A DNA stretch of 64,000 nucleotides from GCA-2706205 sp964215955 (GCA_964215955.1 CAXPDR010000019.1:1-64000), one strand, 5' to 3'; positions 43,075 through 51,420 are shown, numbered from the stretch's first letter. A program made the numbers and translations. The notes: generated by a model from the sequence alone, not told the origin.

Positions 43075-43437
43075 ATGCTTCTTAAAAAACTCCATGCAAG
43101 CTACTTATTTGTAGAAAATGTAAAAAAGTCTTCATTGTGGTATTCAAAAGTTCTTAATACTCAACTTGAGATTGATGAAGATAACTTTGGACTTATAAGG
43201 ATAGGGGATCAGGAATTATGTTTCCATCAAGCCGATTCTAAGTCTCCTGCTTCTAGTGGTGGGTGTGTCGGGTATTGGAATGTAGAAAACCTTTTAGCTG
43301 CGGCAAACAAGTTTATTGAGCATGGAGGAATAGTCTATAGGGGACCAATTGAAATTCCTGAAAGTGATGAAGGGATTTGCCAAATAAAAGATCCCTTTGG
43401 AAATGTAATAGGATTGCAAGGAAGGTTTAAAAAGTAA
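43075..43437 (+). CDS. VOC-superfamily (glyoxalase-like) protein
   Basis: 120 residues with the two beta-alpha-beta-beta-beta units of the glyoxalase/bleomycin-resistance fold: LHASYLFVENVKKSSLWYSKVL at the start, QELCFHQADSK in the middle, and GICQIKDPFGNVIGLQG at the end. It is probably a small metal-binding lyase, dioxygenase or resistance protein; no specific reaction can be assigned. AAGG precedes the ATG. Single gene followed by a shared terminator. Confidence 0.8.
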   Translation: MLLKKLHASYLFVENVKKSSLWYSKVLNTQLEIDEDNFGLIRIGDQELCFHQADSKSPASSGGCVGYWNVENLLAAANKFIEHGGIVYRGPIEIPESDEGICQIKDPFGNVIGLQGRFKK

Positions 43438-43465
43438 GGCCCACAATACATTAATATTGCAGGCC
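43438..43465. terminator. Hairpin between convergent genes
   Basis: GGCC (43438-43441) pairs with GGCC (43462-43465) and CAATA (43444-43448) with TATTG (43455-43459), followed by ATATTTTCATTT. It serves the VOC gene and possibly the convergent barrel-protein gene. Confidence 0.5.
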
Positions 43466-43487
43466 ATATTTTCATTTATCTATCAAA

Positions 43488-44060
43488 TTAAAACCAATAT
43501 TTTACAACACCATTAAGTCCATAGTTGTCAGCTTCATTACTCGCCGTTGCTGTATATCTTAAGTTGGCACCTAGGCTTAGTTCTTCTGATAAACTAGATA
43601 GGGGAATATCAAAGCCTAGATTAGGCATAATCGCTCCATACATTGCTGTGTTATCAGAATTCTCAGTTACAACACCTAGACCTAATCCTACATAAGAATA
43701 TTTTATGACAGGAGTCTCTCCACCTAAGTTATAACTACTTTTTAGGAAAAACTGAGTTCTGGTTAAATCGGTACTATCATCTTTTTCAAAATCTTGAGCT
43801 GATACTTCAAAGCCAACTCCATAAGGAACTTTGATTTGATAACCAGCTTCGACGGCCAATAGTCCGGCAGCATCATAGTCATTTTCTACGGGATCACTTA
43901 CACCACTAAAAATGGCAACATGGGGTTTGTATAAACCGCTTTCATTAAGACCTTTTACATCCTCATAAGCCTTTTTAAGAAGATTTTTCTCTCCATCATC
44001 TGACTCTGCGTAAGCGATTGAAGTTGTCATAAATAGTAAACTAAACATTAAAAATTTCAC
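43488..44060 (-). CDS. Outer membrane beta-barrel-like protein
   Basis: 190 residues. Signal peptide (FLMFSLLFMTTSIAYA), then a short helical stretch and a series of amphipathic strands (YQIKVPYGVGFEVSAQ, TRTQFFLKSSYNLGG, YVGLGLGVVT, LSLGANLRYTA) ending in the outer-membrane signature KYWF with a terminal Phe. It starts with GTG after AAGGAG. No named family; probably a small porin-like or structural barrel. Confidence 0.65.
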   Translation of the reverse strand: MKFLMFSLLFMTTSIAYAESDDGEKNLLKKAYEDVKGLNESGLYKPHVAIFSGVSDPVENDYDAAGLLAVEAGYQIKVPYGVGFEVSAQDFEKDDSTDLTRTQFFLKSSYNLGGETPVIKYSYVGLGLGVVTENSDNTAMYGAIMPNLGFDIPLSSLSEELSLGANLRYTATASNEADNYGLNGVVKYWF

Positions 44061-44277
44061 AAGTATCTCCTTTGGATGTGAATGGTTCTTAGGCAGAATA
44101 GAAGATAATTTTTGAAAAGAATTTGTGATTATTTCAAGAGTTTGTGTAAGTTTTTAAACATTTGGAGAGGGATATGTAAAAAATTCTAAGCTTTGACCAA
44201 TGTTACCGCTTGTAAGTGAGATAAATTTGTTTAAAGAATAATATTACATCATTGATTATTCGATATAGGAGCAAATT

Positions 44278-44622
44278 ATGAAAAAAATTATTTTATTATT
44301 TATGTATACTCTTCTCTGTTCAGTCCCAGGATTTTCAGCAGATTATGATCTCGTTATGAGCTCTAGGTTTAATCCATTAGAGAATGAGATTGTTGAAATT
44401 GTTGAAGATAATAAGTTTTATACTGGAACTTATAGAAATGGTGTTCCGGCCGACGGTGGACGAGTTGATATTAACTATAAAATCCGAAAAGCGGATATGT
44501 TTGGTGATGCTCAAGTTTGGCTCGAATCTAATGGTTCTGAAGTTCAATTTACCTTATCCGAGTATCAAGATTACCTCACTGTAATCTTTAATAAGGTGAC
44601 TTTTACGGTGAAAAGAAGATAA
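44278..44622 (+). CDS. Small secreted protein, unknown
   Basis: 114 residues with a signal peptide (IILLFMYTLLCSVPGFSA) and a compact beta-rich mature domain (NKFYTGTYRNG, GGRVDINYKI, VWLESNGSEVQFTLS, TVIFNKVTFTVK). There are no Cys in the mature part. AGGAGC precedes the ATG. No family is recognised. The DCC-type gene 28 bases downstream may share the transcript. Confidence 0.55.
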   Translation: MKKIILLFMYTLLCSVPGFSADYDLVMSSRFNPLENEIVEIVEDNKFYTGTYRNGVPADGGRVDINYKIRKADMFGDAQVWLESNGSEVQFTLSEYQDYLTVIFNKVTFTVKRR

Positions 44623-44649
44623 ACTAAATGGTATGTAATTAAGGGGCGT

Positions 44650-45033
44650 ATGAAGAAAAATATCGTATTTTTTGATGGAATTTGCAATTTGTGTAACACA
44701 AGTGTGAACTTTATCATGAGATTTGATAATAAAAAACAATTCTTCTTCGCCCCTTTACAAGGTGAGACCGCTAAGAAGTACGAGTTTAGAGAACTAACTA
44801 GTGTGATTTACGTAAATGAAGCCGGAAAGATTTATGAAAAGTCGGATGCAGCCTTAGAAATCCTATCGAGACTATTTCCTTTTGGCAGAGTTTTTCTTGT
44901 TTTTAAAATTATCCCTAAATTTATTAGAGACTGGGCTTATAACACTATAGCTAAACATCGTTACCAGCTATTTGGTAAGGCAGATACTTGTAGGGTTCCG
45001 ACAGAAGAAGAACGAACTCGTTTTTTAGTTTAA
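44650..45033 (+). CDS. DCC-family (YuxK-like) thiol-disulfide protein
   Basis: 127 residues matching DUF393/DCC: N-terminal VFFDGICNLCN with Cys 12 and Cys 15 in a thioredoxin-like CxxC, then FFFAPLQGETAKKY, SVIYV and SDAALEILSRLFPFGR. The family is predicted to be a thiol-disulfide oxidoreductase. AAGGGGC precedes the ATG. It lies directly upstream of the cobalamin riboswitch, which starts a new transcription unit. Confidence 0.83.
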   Translation: MKKNIVFFDGICNLCNTSVNFIMRFDNKKQFFFAPLQGETAKKYEFRELTSVIYVNEAGKIYEKSDAALEILSRLFPFGRVFLVFKIIPKFIRDWAYNTIAKHRYQLFGKADTCRVPTEEERTRFLV

Positions 45034-45076
45034 TAAAGTATTTGCACCTTTGATTTTAAACTCATATTATAAATTG

Positions 45077-45165
45077 TGATTAATTTAGTGAAGTTTGGTG
45101 AGATTCCAGCACTGTCCCGCAACGGTAAATATACTAATGTATTAAAGTCCGATCCTAATTAATCA
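45077..45165 (+). promoter_or_regulatory. Cobalamin (B12) riboswitch aptamer
   Basis: The conserved B12-box core is present: GGTGAGATTCC, then CACTGTCCCGCAACGGTAA, then a variable stem (ATACTAATGTAT) and AAGTCCGATCC. The closing stem P1 is perfect: TGATTAAT (45077-45084) pairs with ATTAATCA (45158-45165). Downstream, CCGAGGAGGA at 45181 is a ribosome-binding site within reach of a loop-loop switch. This is a translation- or transcription-controlling adenosyl/methylcobalamin sensor. Confidence 0.88.
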
Positions 45166-45197
45166 GTTTTATCAACAAACCCGAGGAGGATTCAATT

Positions 45198-45221
45198 ATG
45201 CAGCTCATAGCTTATTATTAA
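45198..45221 (+). CDS. Seven-codon ORF behind the B12 riboswitch
   Basis: ATG CAG CTC ATA GCT TAT TAT TAA codes MQLIAYY. Its GAGGAGGA ribosome-binding site at 45183-45190 is stronger than that of the thioesterase gene downstream. It may be a regulatory leader peptide whose translation is gated by the riboswitch, or the stub of a deleted B12-regulated gene. Nothing but its position supports function. Confidence 0.45.
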   Translation: MQLIAYY

Positions 45222-45258
45222 CCAAATTTAATTAAATCAAAAAAAAGTTTTTATTGAG

Positions 45259-45298
45259 AAGCATTTTTCATGCTTTAAGCAATCATGTCTTGAACATG
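45259..45298 (+). promoter_or_regulatory. Alternative hairpins between mini-ORF and thioesterase
   Basis: AAGCAT (45259-45264) pairs with ATGCTT (45270-45275). The overlapping TGCTT-t-AAGCA (45271-45281) forms a competing hairpin. CATGT (45284-45288) pairs with ACATG (45294-45298) just before the AAGGA of the thioesterase. Mutually exclusive stems suggest attenuation. Confidence 0.4.
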
Positions 45299-45311
45299 TA
45301 AAGGAATATTT

Positions 45312-45701
45312 ATGTCAAATATTGATGATCAAATTATAAAAGCAAAAACGAGTATCGTAAGGGCGGTTTTTCCTGGAACAACTAATCATTATGATACCTT
45401 ATTTGGTGGGATAACACTTAAATGGATGGACGAAATTGCTTTTATTACTGCAACTAGATTTGGCAGAAAAAAATTTGTTACTGTCTCAACTGATAGGATA
45501 GATTTTAATATGCCTATTCCTGGTGGTCATTTTGTAGAACTTGTAGGAGAAATTAGCAAAGTTGGAAATAGTAGTCTTGTGGTTGATGTTTCTTTATATT
45601 TAGAAGAAATGTATAGTGAAGAAAAACAATTGGCGGTTAAAGGAAGTTTTACTTTAGTCGCTATTGATGAGAAAAGAAGACCAATAAAAATTTCCAGCTA
45701 A
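45312..45701 (+). CDS. Hotdog-fold acyl-CoA thioesterase (YciA-like)
   Basis: 129 residues of a hotdog thioesterase: VRAVFPGTTNHYDTLFGGITLKWMDEIA with Asn, His and Gly of the acyl-CoA active-site region, then DFNMPIPGGHFVELVGEI and SSLVVDVSLYLEEM. This is the layout of YciA/BACH-type enzymes that hydrolyse medium-chain acyl-CoA. AAGGA precedes the ATG by 7 bases. It lies 147 bases past a cobalamin aptamer and may be under B12 control, which is not usual for this enzyme class. A strong terminator overlaps its stop. Confidence 0.85.
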   Translation: MSNIDDQIIKAKTSIVRAVFPGTTNHYDTLFGGITLKWMDEIAFITATRFGRKKFVTVSTDRIDFNMPIPGGHFVELVGEISKVGNSSLVVDVSLYLEEMYSEEKQLAVKGSFTLVAIDEKRRPIKISS

Positions 45702-45716
45702 GAAGTCTTAGCTGGA
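45693..45716. terminator. Bidirectional terminator after thioesterase
   Basis: TCCAGCTAAG-aagt-CTTAGCTGGA is a perfect 10-bp stem with a 4-base loop, followed by TTAAACATTTTT on the plus strand and by AAATTTTTA on the minus strand. It covers the thioesterase stop codon and also faces the convergent gene at 45727. Confidence 0.85.
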
Positions 45717-45726
45717 TTAAACATTT

Positions 45727-46176
45727 TTAATATTCTTCAACTATTCCTGTGAGATTAGCTTTAATTTCAAAAGATCTACAATCACCATTCGCCATGATTG
45801 CCCATGGTTTGCAGACTTCATTTAGCTGTCCAATATAAACGCCTTCTAAAGGAATTTTAGGAGCAGGTAAGTCCCAAGTATAAGCACCCTTTATCTCAAT
45901 GATATGGGACTCAAAACGCGGTGAATAGATAGGCCCTCTGGCCGTATTTTCTGTATGTATTTTAAGAATTGCGTCCTGAACGACTATTTTATAATAAAAT
46001 CTTGTCATTTGTGCTGCACACTGCGGACAATGGGTTATCTTTTGATCTTTTATTTCCATAATGAGATTTATATTTTCTCTTAACCCTGAAGTTTTTAATA
46101 AATCACTGTATGATTTTTCCTGAGAATAAGAACTAGACATCATTAATAGAAAAAATAAAACACTTAAAACTTTCAT
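45727..46176 (-). CDS. Secreted protein with Cys motifs, unknown
   Basis: 149 residues: signal peptide (VLSVLFFLLMMSSSYS), a CPQC motif (HCPQCAAQM) that could bind metal or form a disulfide, then a beta-rich region and two further Cys (NEVCKPW, NGDCRSF). The strong GAGGAGG precedes the ATG. No family is recognised. It is divergent from the XRE gene at 46277. Confidence 0.55.
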   Translation of the reverse strand: MKVLSVLFFLLMMSSSYSQEKSYSDLLKTSGLRENINLIMEIKDQKITHCPQCAAQMTRFYYKIVVQDAILKIHTENTARGPIYSPRFESHIIEIKGAYTWDLPAPKIPLEGVYIGQLNEVCKPWAIMANGDCRSFEIKANLTGIVEEY

Positions 46177-46276
46177 AAAATCCTCCTCGTTGAAGTGTTG
46201 ATAGTCTAATTATGCTCCAATATTAAATTGTTCAAACTTATTTACAAAGAGATATGATATTGATACCTAAGGTCTC

Positions 46277-46999
46277 ATGATTGAAGGTTTTTTATACAAA
46301 CAGGTAGGCGAAGAGTTAAAAACTAGGGCCAAAGCCCAAGGCATAACCCAAGCTAGAATTGCTTCTGATTTAAATGTGAGTATTCCTACAGTTAAACGGT
46401 GGTATGCTGGGCAGAGTTTAACCCTTCCATCAATTCAACGCTTAACAGAATATTTAGGAGTCAGCCTAGGAGAGTTTTTCTCTAATTTAGAAAATGACAA
46501 AAATAGTTTTGAATATACATTAAAGCAAGAGCAGTTCTTAGTTAAAAATCCAGCGAGTCTCGCTTTTTTTGATCAACTTGTTCGGGGAAGAAGTGTAAAG
46601 CAGATTAAAAATCAGTTTAAAATTAAAGAAAATGATATTAATTTTATTCTACTTAGCTTAGATCGAATCAAATTGATCGAGTTGCATCAGGATAATAAAG
46701 TTAAATTATTAAATAAAGGTGAGCCTAGGTGGCGAAAAAGTGGACCTCTTGCCAAAAGATTTAAAGCTGAGATCATTGAAAGTTTTTTAAATGGTGTCTC
46801 TGATAAAGAAGCTACATTTTATCTGCATGAATACCTTTGGCAGGATAAGGATTTAATCAAGAAAAAAATTGAAGATTTAAAGCAATTTTTAGTTTTGGCC
46901 AATAAAAAGGCAAATAGAAGTAATGAAGCTAAGGTTTCTTATGGTACATATATTGCCTCTAATAAGTTTGATTGGAAACTTACAGATTTACTTAAATAA
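46277..46999 (+). CDS. XRE-family transcriptional regulator with C-terminal effector region
   Basis: 240 residues. N-terminal XRE helix-turn-helix: GITQARIASDLNVSIPTVKRWYAGQSLTLPSIQRLTEYLGVSL, given here as the recognition region PTVKRWYAG and the flank IQRLTEYLGV. The C-terminal 160 residues are helical with no recognised domain (FFDQLVRGRSVKQIKNQFK, VSDKEATFYLHEYLW). AAGG lies before the ATG. It stands alone, transcribed away from the secreted-protein gene at 45727. Similar two-part regulators are frequent in Bdellovibrio-like genomes. Confidence 0.75.
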   Translation: MIEGFLYKQVGEELKTRAKAQGITQARIASDLNVSIPTVKRWYAGQSLTLPSIQRLTEYLGVSLGEFFSNLENDKNSFEYTLKQEQFLVKNPASLAFFDQLVRGRSVKQIKNQFKIKENDINFILLSLDRIKLIELHQDNKVKLLNKGEPRWRKSGPLAKRFKAEIIESFLNGVSDKEATFYLHEYLWQDKDLIKKKIEDLKQFLVLANKKANRSNEAKVSYGTYIASNKFDWKLTDLLK

Positions 47000-47138
47000 G
47001 TCGCTTAAACCATTAGTAAGCAGGATTTGATTATTAACCCTCCCCATTCAAGTAGGTTAGTTAGAATTAATTATAGGGACATTGCCATGAAGTATGCTTG
47101 ATGCTACAAAGCAGCATGATTCATGTTCAAAGGTTCGT

Positions 47139-47588
47139 ATGAAGGTCTGGATTGACGCTGATGCCTGTCCAAAAATGGTAAAAGAGATAATTTTTAAAGC
47201 ATCTGCTAGACTTAAAGTTAATGTGTGTTTAGTCGCAAATAGCTATATGCAAATTCCAAGTTCTCCATATATCTCCTTAATTCAAGTAGATAAGGGGGCC
47301 GATGTTGCAGATTTTTATATCGTTGAACATTTAGAATCAAATGATTTAGTAATAACAGCGGATATTCCTTTGGCCTCGGCAGTTGTTGAAAAGAATGCAA
47401 CTGCAATTAATCCTCGAGGTGAAATTTATACCGAAGAAAATATTAGTGAGCGTCTTTCTATGAGAAATTTCATGCAGGAGTTGCGTGATAGTGGAATTGA
47501 TACTGGTGGACCTCCTCCATTGAATGCCAAGGACAAAGAGAAATTTGCCAACGCATTTGATCGGATTATGACAAAACTTTTAAAATAG
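47139..47588 (+). CDS. YaiI/YqxD-family (UPF0178) protein
   Basis: 149 residues from ATG 47139 (AAAGG at 47129-47133; an upstream ATG at 47094 would add 15 residues outside the conserved domain). Motifs: MKVWIDADACPKMVKEII, VDKGADVADFYIVEHL, LVITADIPLASAVVEKNATAINPRGE given in part, and MRNFMQELRDSG near the end. The family has a PIN-like fold with conserved Asp residues and no settled function. It lies three bases upstream of the RNA helicase gene. Confidence 0.85.
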   Translation: MKVWIDADACPKMVKEIIFKASARLKVNVCLVANSYMQIPSSPYISLIQVDKGADVADFYIVEHLESNDLVITADIPLASAVVEKNATAINPRGEIYTEENISERLSMRNFMQELRDSGIDTGGPPPLNAKDKEKFANAFDRIMTKLLK

Positions 47589-47591
47589 GAA

Positions 47592-48857
47592 ATGAAATTG
47601 ATTACTTTTGATAAATTTAACTTACAACCAAGTATTAATATAGCACTTAAGATAAAAGGCTATAAATCTCCAACACCGATTCAGGCCGAAGCTATACCAA
47701 AGGTCTTAGAAGGAAAAGACTTTTTAGGAATTGCTCAAACGGGTTCGGGAAAAACTGCAGCCTTTTCTCTCCCAATGATAAATCATTTGGCAACTAAGCC
47801 AAAGAAGTTGGCCCCTAAAGCGCCTAGGTGCTTAATTCTTACGCCTACTAGAGAGCTTGCTTCTCAAATTGATTTAAATATTAAAACTTATTCTAAAGGT
47901 CTTAATTTAAAGACAAAGGTTATTTTTGGTGGGGTTGGTGCCTCTCCGCAAGTTAAAGCCTTAAATTCTGGACTTGATATTGTTGTGGCGACACCAGGAC
48001 GTTTAGTTGATTTAATGGGATCAAAGGATGTTAAATTAGATCAAATTGAAATGTTTGTTTTGGATGAGGCAGATCGAATGCTTGATATGGGATTTTTTAA
48101 TGACGTTAAAAAAGTGATTGCAAAACTTCCAAAGTCTAAGCAAACCTTATTTTTTTCAGCGACAATGCCAAAGGATATTGAAGCTTTGGCCAGTAGTCTT
48201 TTAAAAGATTATAAAAAGGTTGAGGTGACTCCAGAATCAACGGTTGTTGAGTCTATTCATCAGACCATGAATTTTTTGAAAAAAGAAAATAAGGTAAAGT
48301 TACTTACTAAAATCATCCAAGAGGAAGAGATTACTAGCTGTTTGGTTTTTACCAGAACAAAGCACGGGGCTGATAGGGTCGTAAGACTTTTAGAAAGATC
48401 GAATATTAAAGCTGCTGCGATTCATGGGAATAAGTCTCAAAATAATCGAGAGCGAGCTCTAGAGAAGTTTAGAGATGGTGATATCAAGATTTTAGTGGCC
48501 ACGGATATAGCTGCTAGAGGAATTGACGTTAGCCATATTAGCCATGTTGTTAATTACAATTTACCAGAAGATCCAAAGAGTTATGTTCACCGAATTGGAA
48601 GAACTGGAAGGGCCGGAAGAGAGGGAGTTGCCATTTCTTTTTGTGATGAGCAAGAAATGAATCATGTTAAAACTATTGAGAAACATATTCGAAAGAAAAT
48701 TACGGTAGATCTTAATCAACCTTTTCATGAAGACTTAGCTTTTAGCCCAAGACCTGTTAGAGGAAAGTCTCGCGGGAAAAAGAAAGCAAATGATAAACCT
48801 AAGAAAAAACTAAGCATGAGTAAAAAGGCGAGAAGACGAAGAAGCTTTAAAGGTTAA
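47592..48857 (+). CDS. DEAD-box RNA helicase, RhlE-like
   Basis: 421 residues with the whole set of DEAD-box motifs: PTPIQAEAIP (Q motif), AQTGSGKT (Walker A), PTRELASQ, DEADRMLDMGF, SATMP, DIAARGIDV and HRIGRTGRAG. A basic, disordered C-terminal tail (RGKSRGKKKANDKPKKKLS) is typical of RhlE proteins. It unwinds short RNA duplexes in ribosome assembly, RNA decay or cold adaptation. It starts three bases after the UPF0178 gene; an M14 peptidase gene follows with its own RBS. Confidence 0.92.
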   Translation: MKLITFDKFNLQPSINIALKIKGYKSPTPIQAEAIPKVLEGKDFLGIAQTGSGKTAAFSLPMINHLATKPKKLAPKAPRCLILTPTRELASQIDLNIKTYSKGLNLKTKVIFGGVGASPQVKALNSGLDIVVATPGRLVDLMGSKDVKLDQIEMFVLDEADRMLDMGFFNDVKKVIAKLPKSKQTLFFSATMPKDIEALASSLLKDYKKVEVTPESTVVESIHQTMNFLKKENKVKLLTKIIQEEEITSCLVFTRTKHGADRVVRLLERSNIKAAAIHGNKSQNNRERALEKFRDGDIKILVATDIAARGIDVSHISHVVNYNLPEDPKSYVHRIGRTGRAGREGVAISFCDEQEMNHVKTIEKHIRKKITVDLNQPFHEDLAFSPRPVRGKSRGKKKANDKPKKKLSMSKKARRRRSFKG

Positions 48858-48869
48858 AACGGAGGAGTT

Positions 48870-49757
48870 ATGTCAAAATTTAATTGGTCAGATGCAGAAT
48901 CTGAAAACTGGAAATCCAAGCATACTTTTAAAAGATCTTATCAAGACGAAGTTGTAAAAAAACTTGAGAGTCTAAAAGATAAGTTTAGAGTTGAAACCTA
49001 TGGAGAGTTAAATTACTTTAGTCGAAATTATCCTCTTTATAGGGTTTTAAGTAAGAACTTCGATGATTCCAAGCCTTATATTTTAGTCACCGGAGGAGTT
49101 CATGGTTATGAAACGAGTGGTGTCCAGGGGGCTTTATTATTTTTAACAGAGAAAGCGAAAGAATGGGAAAGTCATTTTAATCTCGTTTTTTATCCGTGCA
49201 TTAGTCCTTGGGGCTATGAAACAATAAATCGTTGGAATCCAGATGCCATTGATCCAAATAGAAACTTCAAAGAGAATAGTGAAGCAGCAGAGTGCTCAGC
49301 AATTTATGAATCACTAAAAAAACTTGATATTACATTTTTGGCCCATTTTGACTTACATGAAACCACAGATACTGATAATACTGTTTTTAGGCCAGACTTA
49401 GAAAAAAGGGACGGAATCAAACAAGAACTTTGGGAAATTCCAGATGGTTTTTATACTGTCGGGGATTCAAGTCGAGATGAGCTTGAGTTCCAAAAAGCCA
49501 TTATCGAAAGTGTGTCTAAAGTCACACATATTGCACCCTCTGATAAAAATGGAAAAATCATTGGTGTCGATATTAAGGCAAATGGTATTATAAACTACGA
49601 TGTTAAAAAGCTATTTTTATGTGCAGGACTTACGAATGCCCGCTTTGTGACAACTACTGAAGTTTATCCAGATAGTCCTAAAGTTGATGAGGATGAGTGT
49701 AATAGGGCCCAAGTAGCTGCTCTTATTGGTGGGCTTGAATATTTATCCCAGAGATAA
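48870..49757 (+). CDS. M14-family metallocarboxypeptidase
   Basis: 295 residues without a signal peptide. Zinc-site motif GGVHGYET (His 78, Glu 81), substrate motif IDPNRNF (Asn/Arg near 131-132) and the later zinc His in AHFDLHETTDTD follow the M14 order; a Glu near the end (TTEVYPDS) may be the catalytic base. Cytosolic M14 peptidases of this size act on small peptides or amide-linked substrates. GGAGG precedes the ATG, 12 bases after the helicase gene. Confidence 0.8.
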   Translation: MSKFNWSDAESENWKSKHTFKRSYQDEVVKKLESLKDKFRVETYGELNYFSRNYPLYRVLSKNFDDSKPYILVTGGVHGYETSGVQGALLFLTEKAKEWESHFNLVFYPCISPWGYETINRWNPDAIDPNRNFKENSEAAECSAIYESLKKLDITFLAHFDLHETTDTDNTVFRPDLEKRDGIKQELWEIPDGFYTVGDSSRDELEFQKAIIESVSKVTHIAPSDKNGKIIGVDIKANGIINYDVKKLFLCAGLTNARFVTTTEVYPDSPKVDEDECNRAQVAALIGGLEYLSQR

Positions 49758-49864
49758 GTAGATTTTATTATAGAGAGTTGAAATAATTATTTTATTTATT
49801 GCATTAATCTAAGTAATTATCTCTTCAACGAATTAACGGAAACGTTAACAATTGGAGGGGAATT

Positions 49865-50371
49865 ATGAAAAACTTATTACTAGCTTTATTTATCAGTAGT
49901 TACACTTTTACCGTACAGGCTTCACAGAAAATTCATACAAATTGCAGTGATCACTCTTTTGCCTATAATCGCATGGATATTTCCGAAACAGATGAAAAAA
50001 TTCAATTTAACCTTTCGGGGTCGACCGTCTTTAATATCGTTTTGGACTGGGAAAATTCAAATAATACCACTAGTTTTGAAATTGAAAAATCACAGTGTCA
50101 TATGAGTCAAGATAAATTACTCATCCAATGCACTACAGGAGAAACTATAGTCACAAAAGGTCGATTAAATTTTGGAGAAGATACGGCCCATATTGAGATG
50201 TACAAACTTGAGCATTTAAATATCGATTTAAGGTTTATTGAGTCAGCTAGCCCATTTATTATGAGTGGATTTGAATTAGTGAGTAGTTTTAAGGTTGAAG
50301 GTGAACAGAAACGCAAAGAAAATAGAGTTTTATTTTATGGTGAAAGAGAGTCGGGATGTATTGATCTATAA
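49865..50371 (+). CDS. Secreted protein, unknown
   Basis: 168 residues with a signal peptide (LLLALFISSYTFTVQA). The mature part is beta-rich (FNLSGSTVFNIVLDW, TIVTKGRLNFGEDTAHIEMYKL) with four Cys (NCSDHS, SQCHMS, IQCTTG, SGCIDL). GGAGGGG precedes the ATG. No family is recognised; single gene. Confidence 0.55.
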   Translation: MKNLLLALFISSYTFTVQASQKIHTNCSDHSFAYNRMDISETDEKIQFNLSGSTVFNIVLDWENSNNTTSFEIEKSQCHMSQDKLLIQCTTGETIVTKGRLNFGEDTAHIEMYKLEHLNIDLRFIESASPFIMSGFELVSSFKVEGEQKRKENRVLFYGERESGCIDL

Positions 50372-50383
50372 CAGTTTTTTCAT

Positions 50384-50407
50384 AAAAAAGGGAGCTAGCA
50401 AGCTCCC
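50384..50407 (-). terminator. Terminator for leftward genes
   Basis: GGGAGCT-agca-AGCTCCC is a perfect 7-bp stem; on the minus strand it is followed by TTTTTTATG, giving a proper U-tract. It ends the transcript of the small genes at 50449-51088; on the plus strand it can also stop the gene at 49865. Confidence 0.85.
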
Positions 50408-50448
50408 TTAGTGCTTTGGTTGAGAATAATCATAATTTTCTCCATTCT

Positions 50449-50670
50449 TTAAAAGTACCTTTGGATCTCGGGGTGATTTGTTCCAGTTTTTCTTAATTCT
50501 ATGATGAGATCATTTAGTTTCAACTTGATTTGTTTTTTCTTTTTTTCACATTGCTCCTTAAAGTATTTAGTATGTCCAAAACTAATACTGTCTAGCAGTG
50601 ATAAATCATTTAGCAATGAAAAGAATTGCTTTTCTGTTCTATCCACGTTCTCTGTTGCGTCGGTCTCCAT
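50449..50670 (-). CDS. Small protein, unknown
   Basis: 73 residues, helical and charged (ATENVDRTEKQFFSLLNDL, then CEKKKKQIKLKLNDLIIELRK in part). GGAGGTGATAA just before the ATG is a strong ribosome-binding site, so it is probably translated. It follows the gene at 50687 with a 16-base gap on the same strand. No family is recognised. Confidence 0.55.
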   Translation of the reverse strand: METDATENVDRTEKQFFSLLNDLSLLDSISFGHTKYFKEQCEKKKKQIKLKLNDLIIELRKTGTNHPEIQRYF

Positions 50671-50686
50671 TTATCACCTCCAATAG

Positions 50687-51088
50687 TTAAATAGCATGTT
50701 GAGTATATTGGTTCTCAATATTTTCTAAGACGCTTTTAGCAATCGATGGTGCATACTCTTTGAGTTCATAGTAGTTATTATCAAGCTTATTTCTATAAAG
50801 TAATTGAAACTCAGGGAAGTTTAAACGACGTATTTTTTTTACTAAGACATATTTTTCTCCAAATACATTAGTTCTTTCTTCTCCAATGACTTCAACATGT
50901 TTGTTCATAAGTTTGAGAAACTTTGACTTTAAATGATCTCCTTTTAATAAAATATCCTCTTCTTGAGGTGTAAAAAGTGAGAAGGAGATAGGTTTGTCTT
51001 CTTTGTCCCAATCACAAGGGGTCACAGTACCATAGAGAATTTTTAATTTCTTTCTTGATAATGTCGGTGAATAATCTAAAATTTTCAT
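50687..51088 (-). CDS. Cytosolic protein, unknown
   Basis: 133 residues with strong RBS AGGAGG. No signal or TM segments; the first half is beta-rich (KKLKILYGTVTPCDWD, FSLFTPQEEDILLKG), the second half helical (YYELKEYAPSIAKSVLENI). The strand-turn pattern LYGTVTPCDWD-x-x-x-KPISFSL is compatible with a small OB- or barrel-like fold, but no family is recognised. It forms a two-gene unit with the gene at 50449. Confidence 0.5.
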   Translation of the reverse strand: MKILDYSPTLSRKKLKILYGTVTPCDWDKEDKPISFSLFTPQEEDILLKGDHLKSKFLKLMNKHVEVIGEERTNVFGEKYVLVKKIRRLNFPEFQLLYRNKLDNNYYELKEYAPSIAKSVLENIENQYTQHAI

Positions 51089-51420
51089 AAATAAATCCTC
51101 CTATCTAGAAAACATATTTTTGCCCATGAGGATATGCTAGGAGAATTGAGTTTTTTGATTTTAAAATGAATTATATAACCGTCGACCTCCCATTTTTTGT
51201 TCAATCAAAAAACCTTGGTTCGTTAACTAAGCATAAACCGAAGGGCGTTAAGTTAGATTTATCATATCAAAAATTCGAATAAACAAATGTCAATTTTTTG
51301 TAAAATCTAACTAAATATGACCTTAATTATTGGCAGGTTTTTGAACCCTTATTTTACTAAGTTATTGTAAATATTGATCTCTTTGAAACTCTGTATTACA
51401 AAACTTGGGTCTGTCCTAAG
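51089..51420. other. Gene-free gap with two long inverted repeats
   Basis: About 330 bases without a gene. GTTTTTTGATT (51150-51160) is the exact complement of AATCAAAAAAC (51203-51213), and AGTTAGATTT (51251-51260) of AAATCTAACT (51303-51312). Each pair has a spacer of about 42 bases. They could be large hairpins of a small RNA or leader, or remains of inserted DNA. Confidence 0.4.

Noticed and set aside
51247..51312. Possible integron attC site (GTTAGAT and ATCTAAC core-like words)
   Set aside because: In attC the RYYYAAC word lies 5' of GTTRRRY on the same strand; here the order is reversed, and no integron integrase or cassette array is present.
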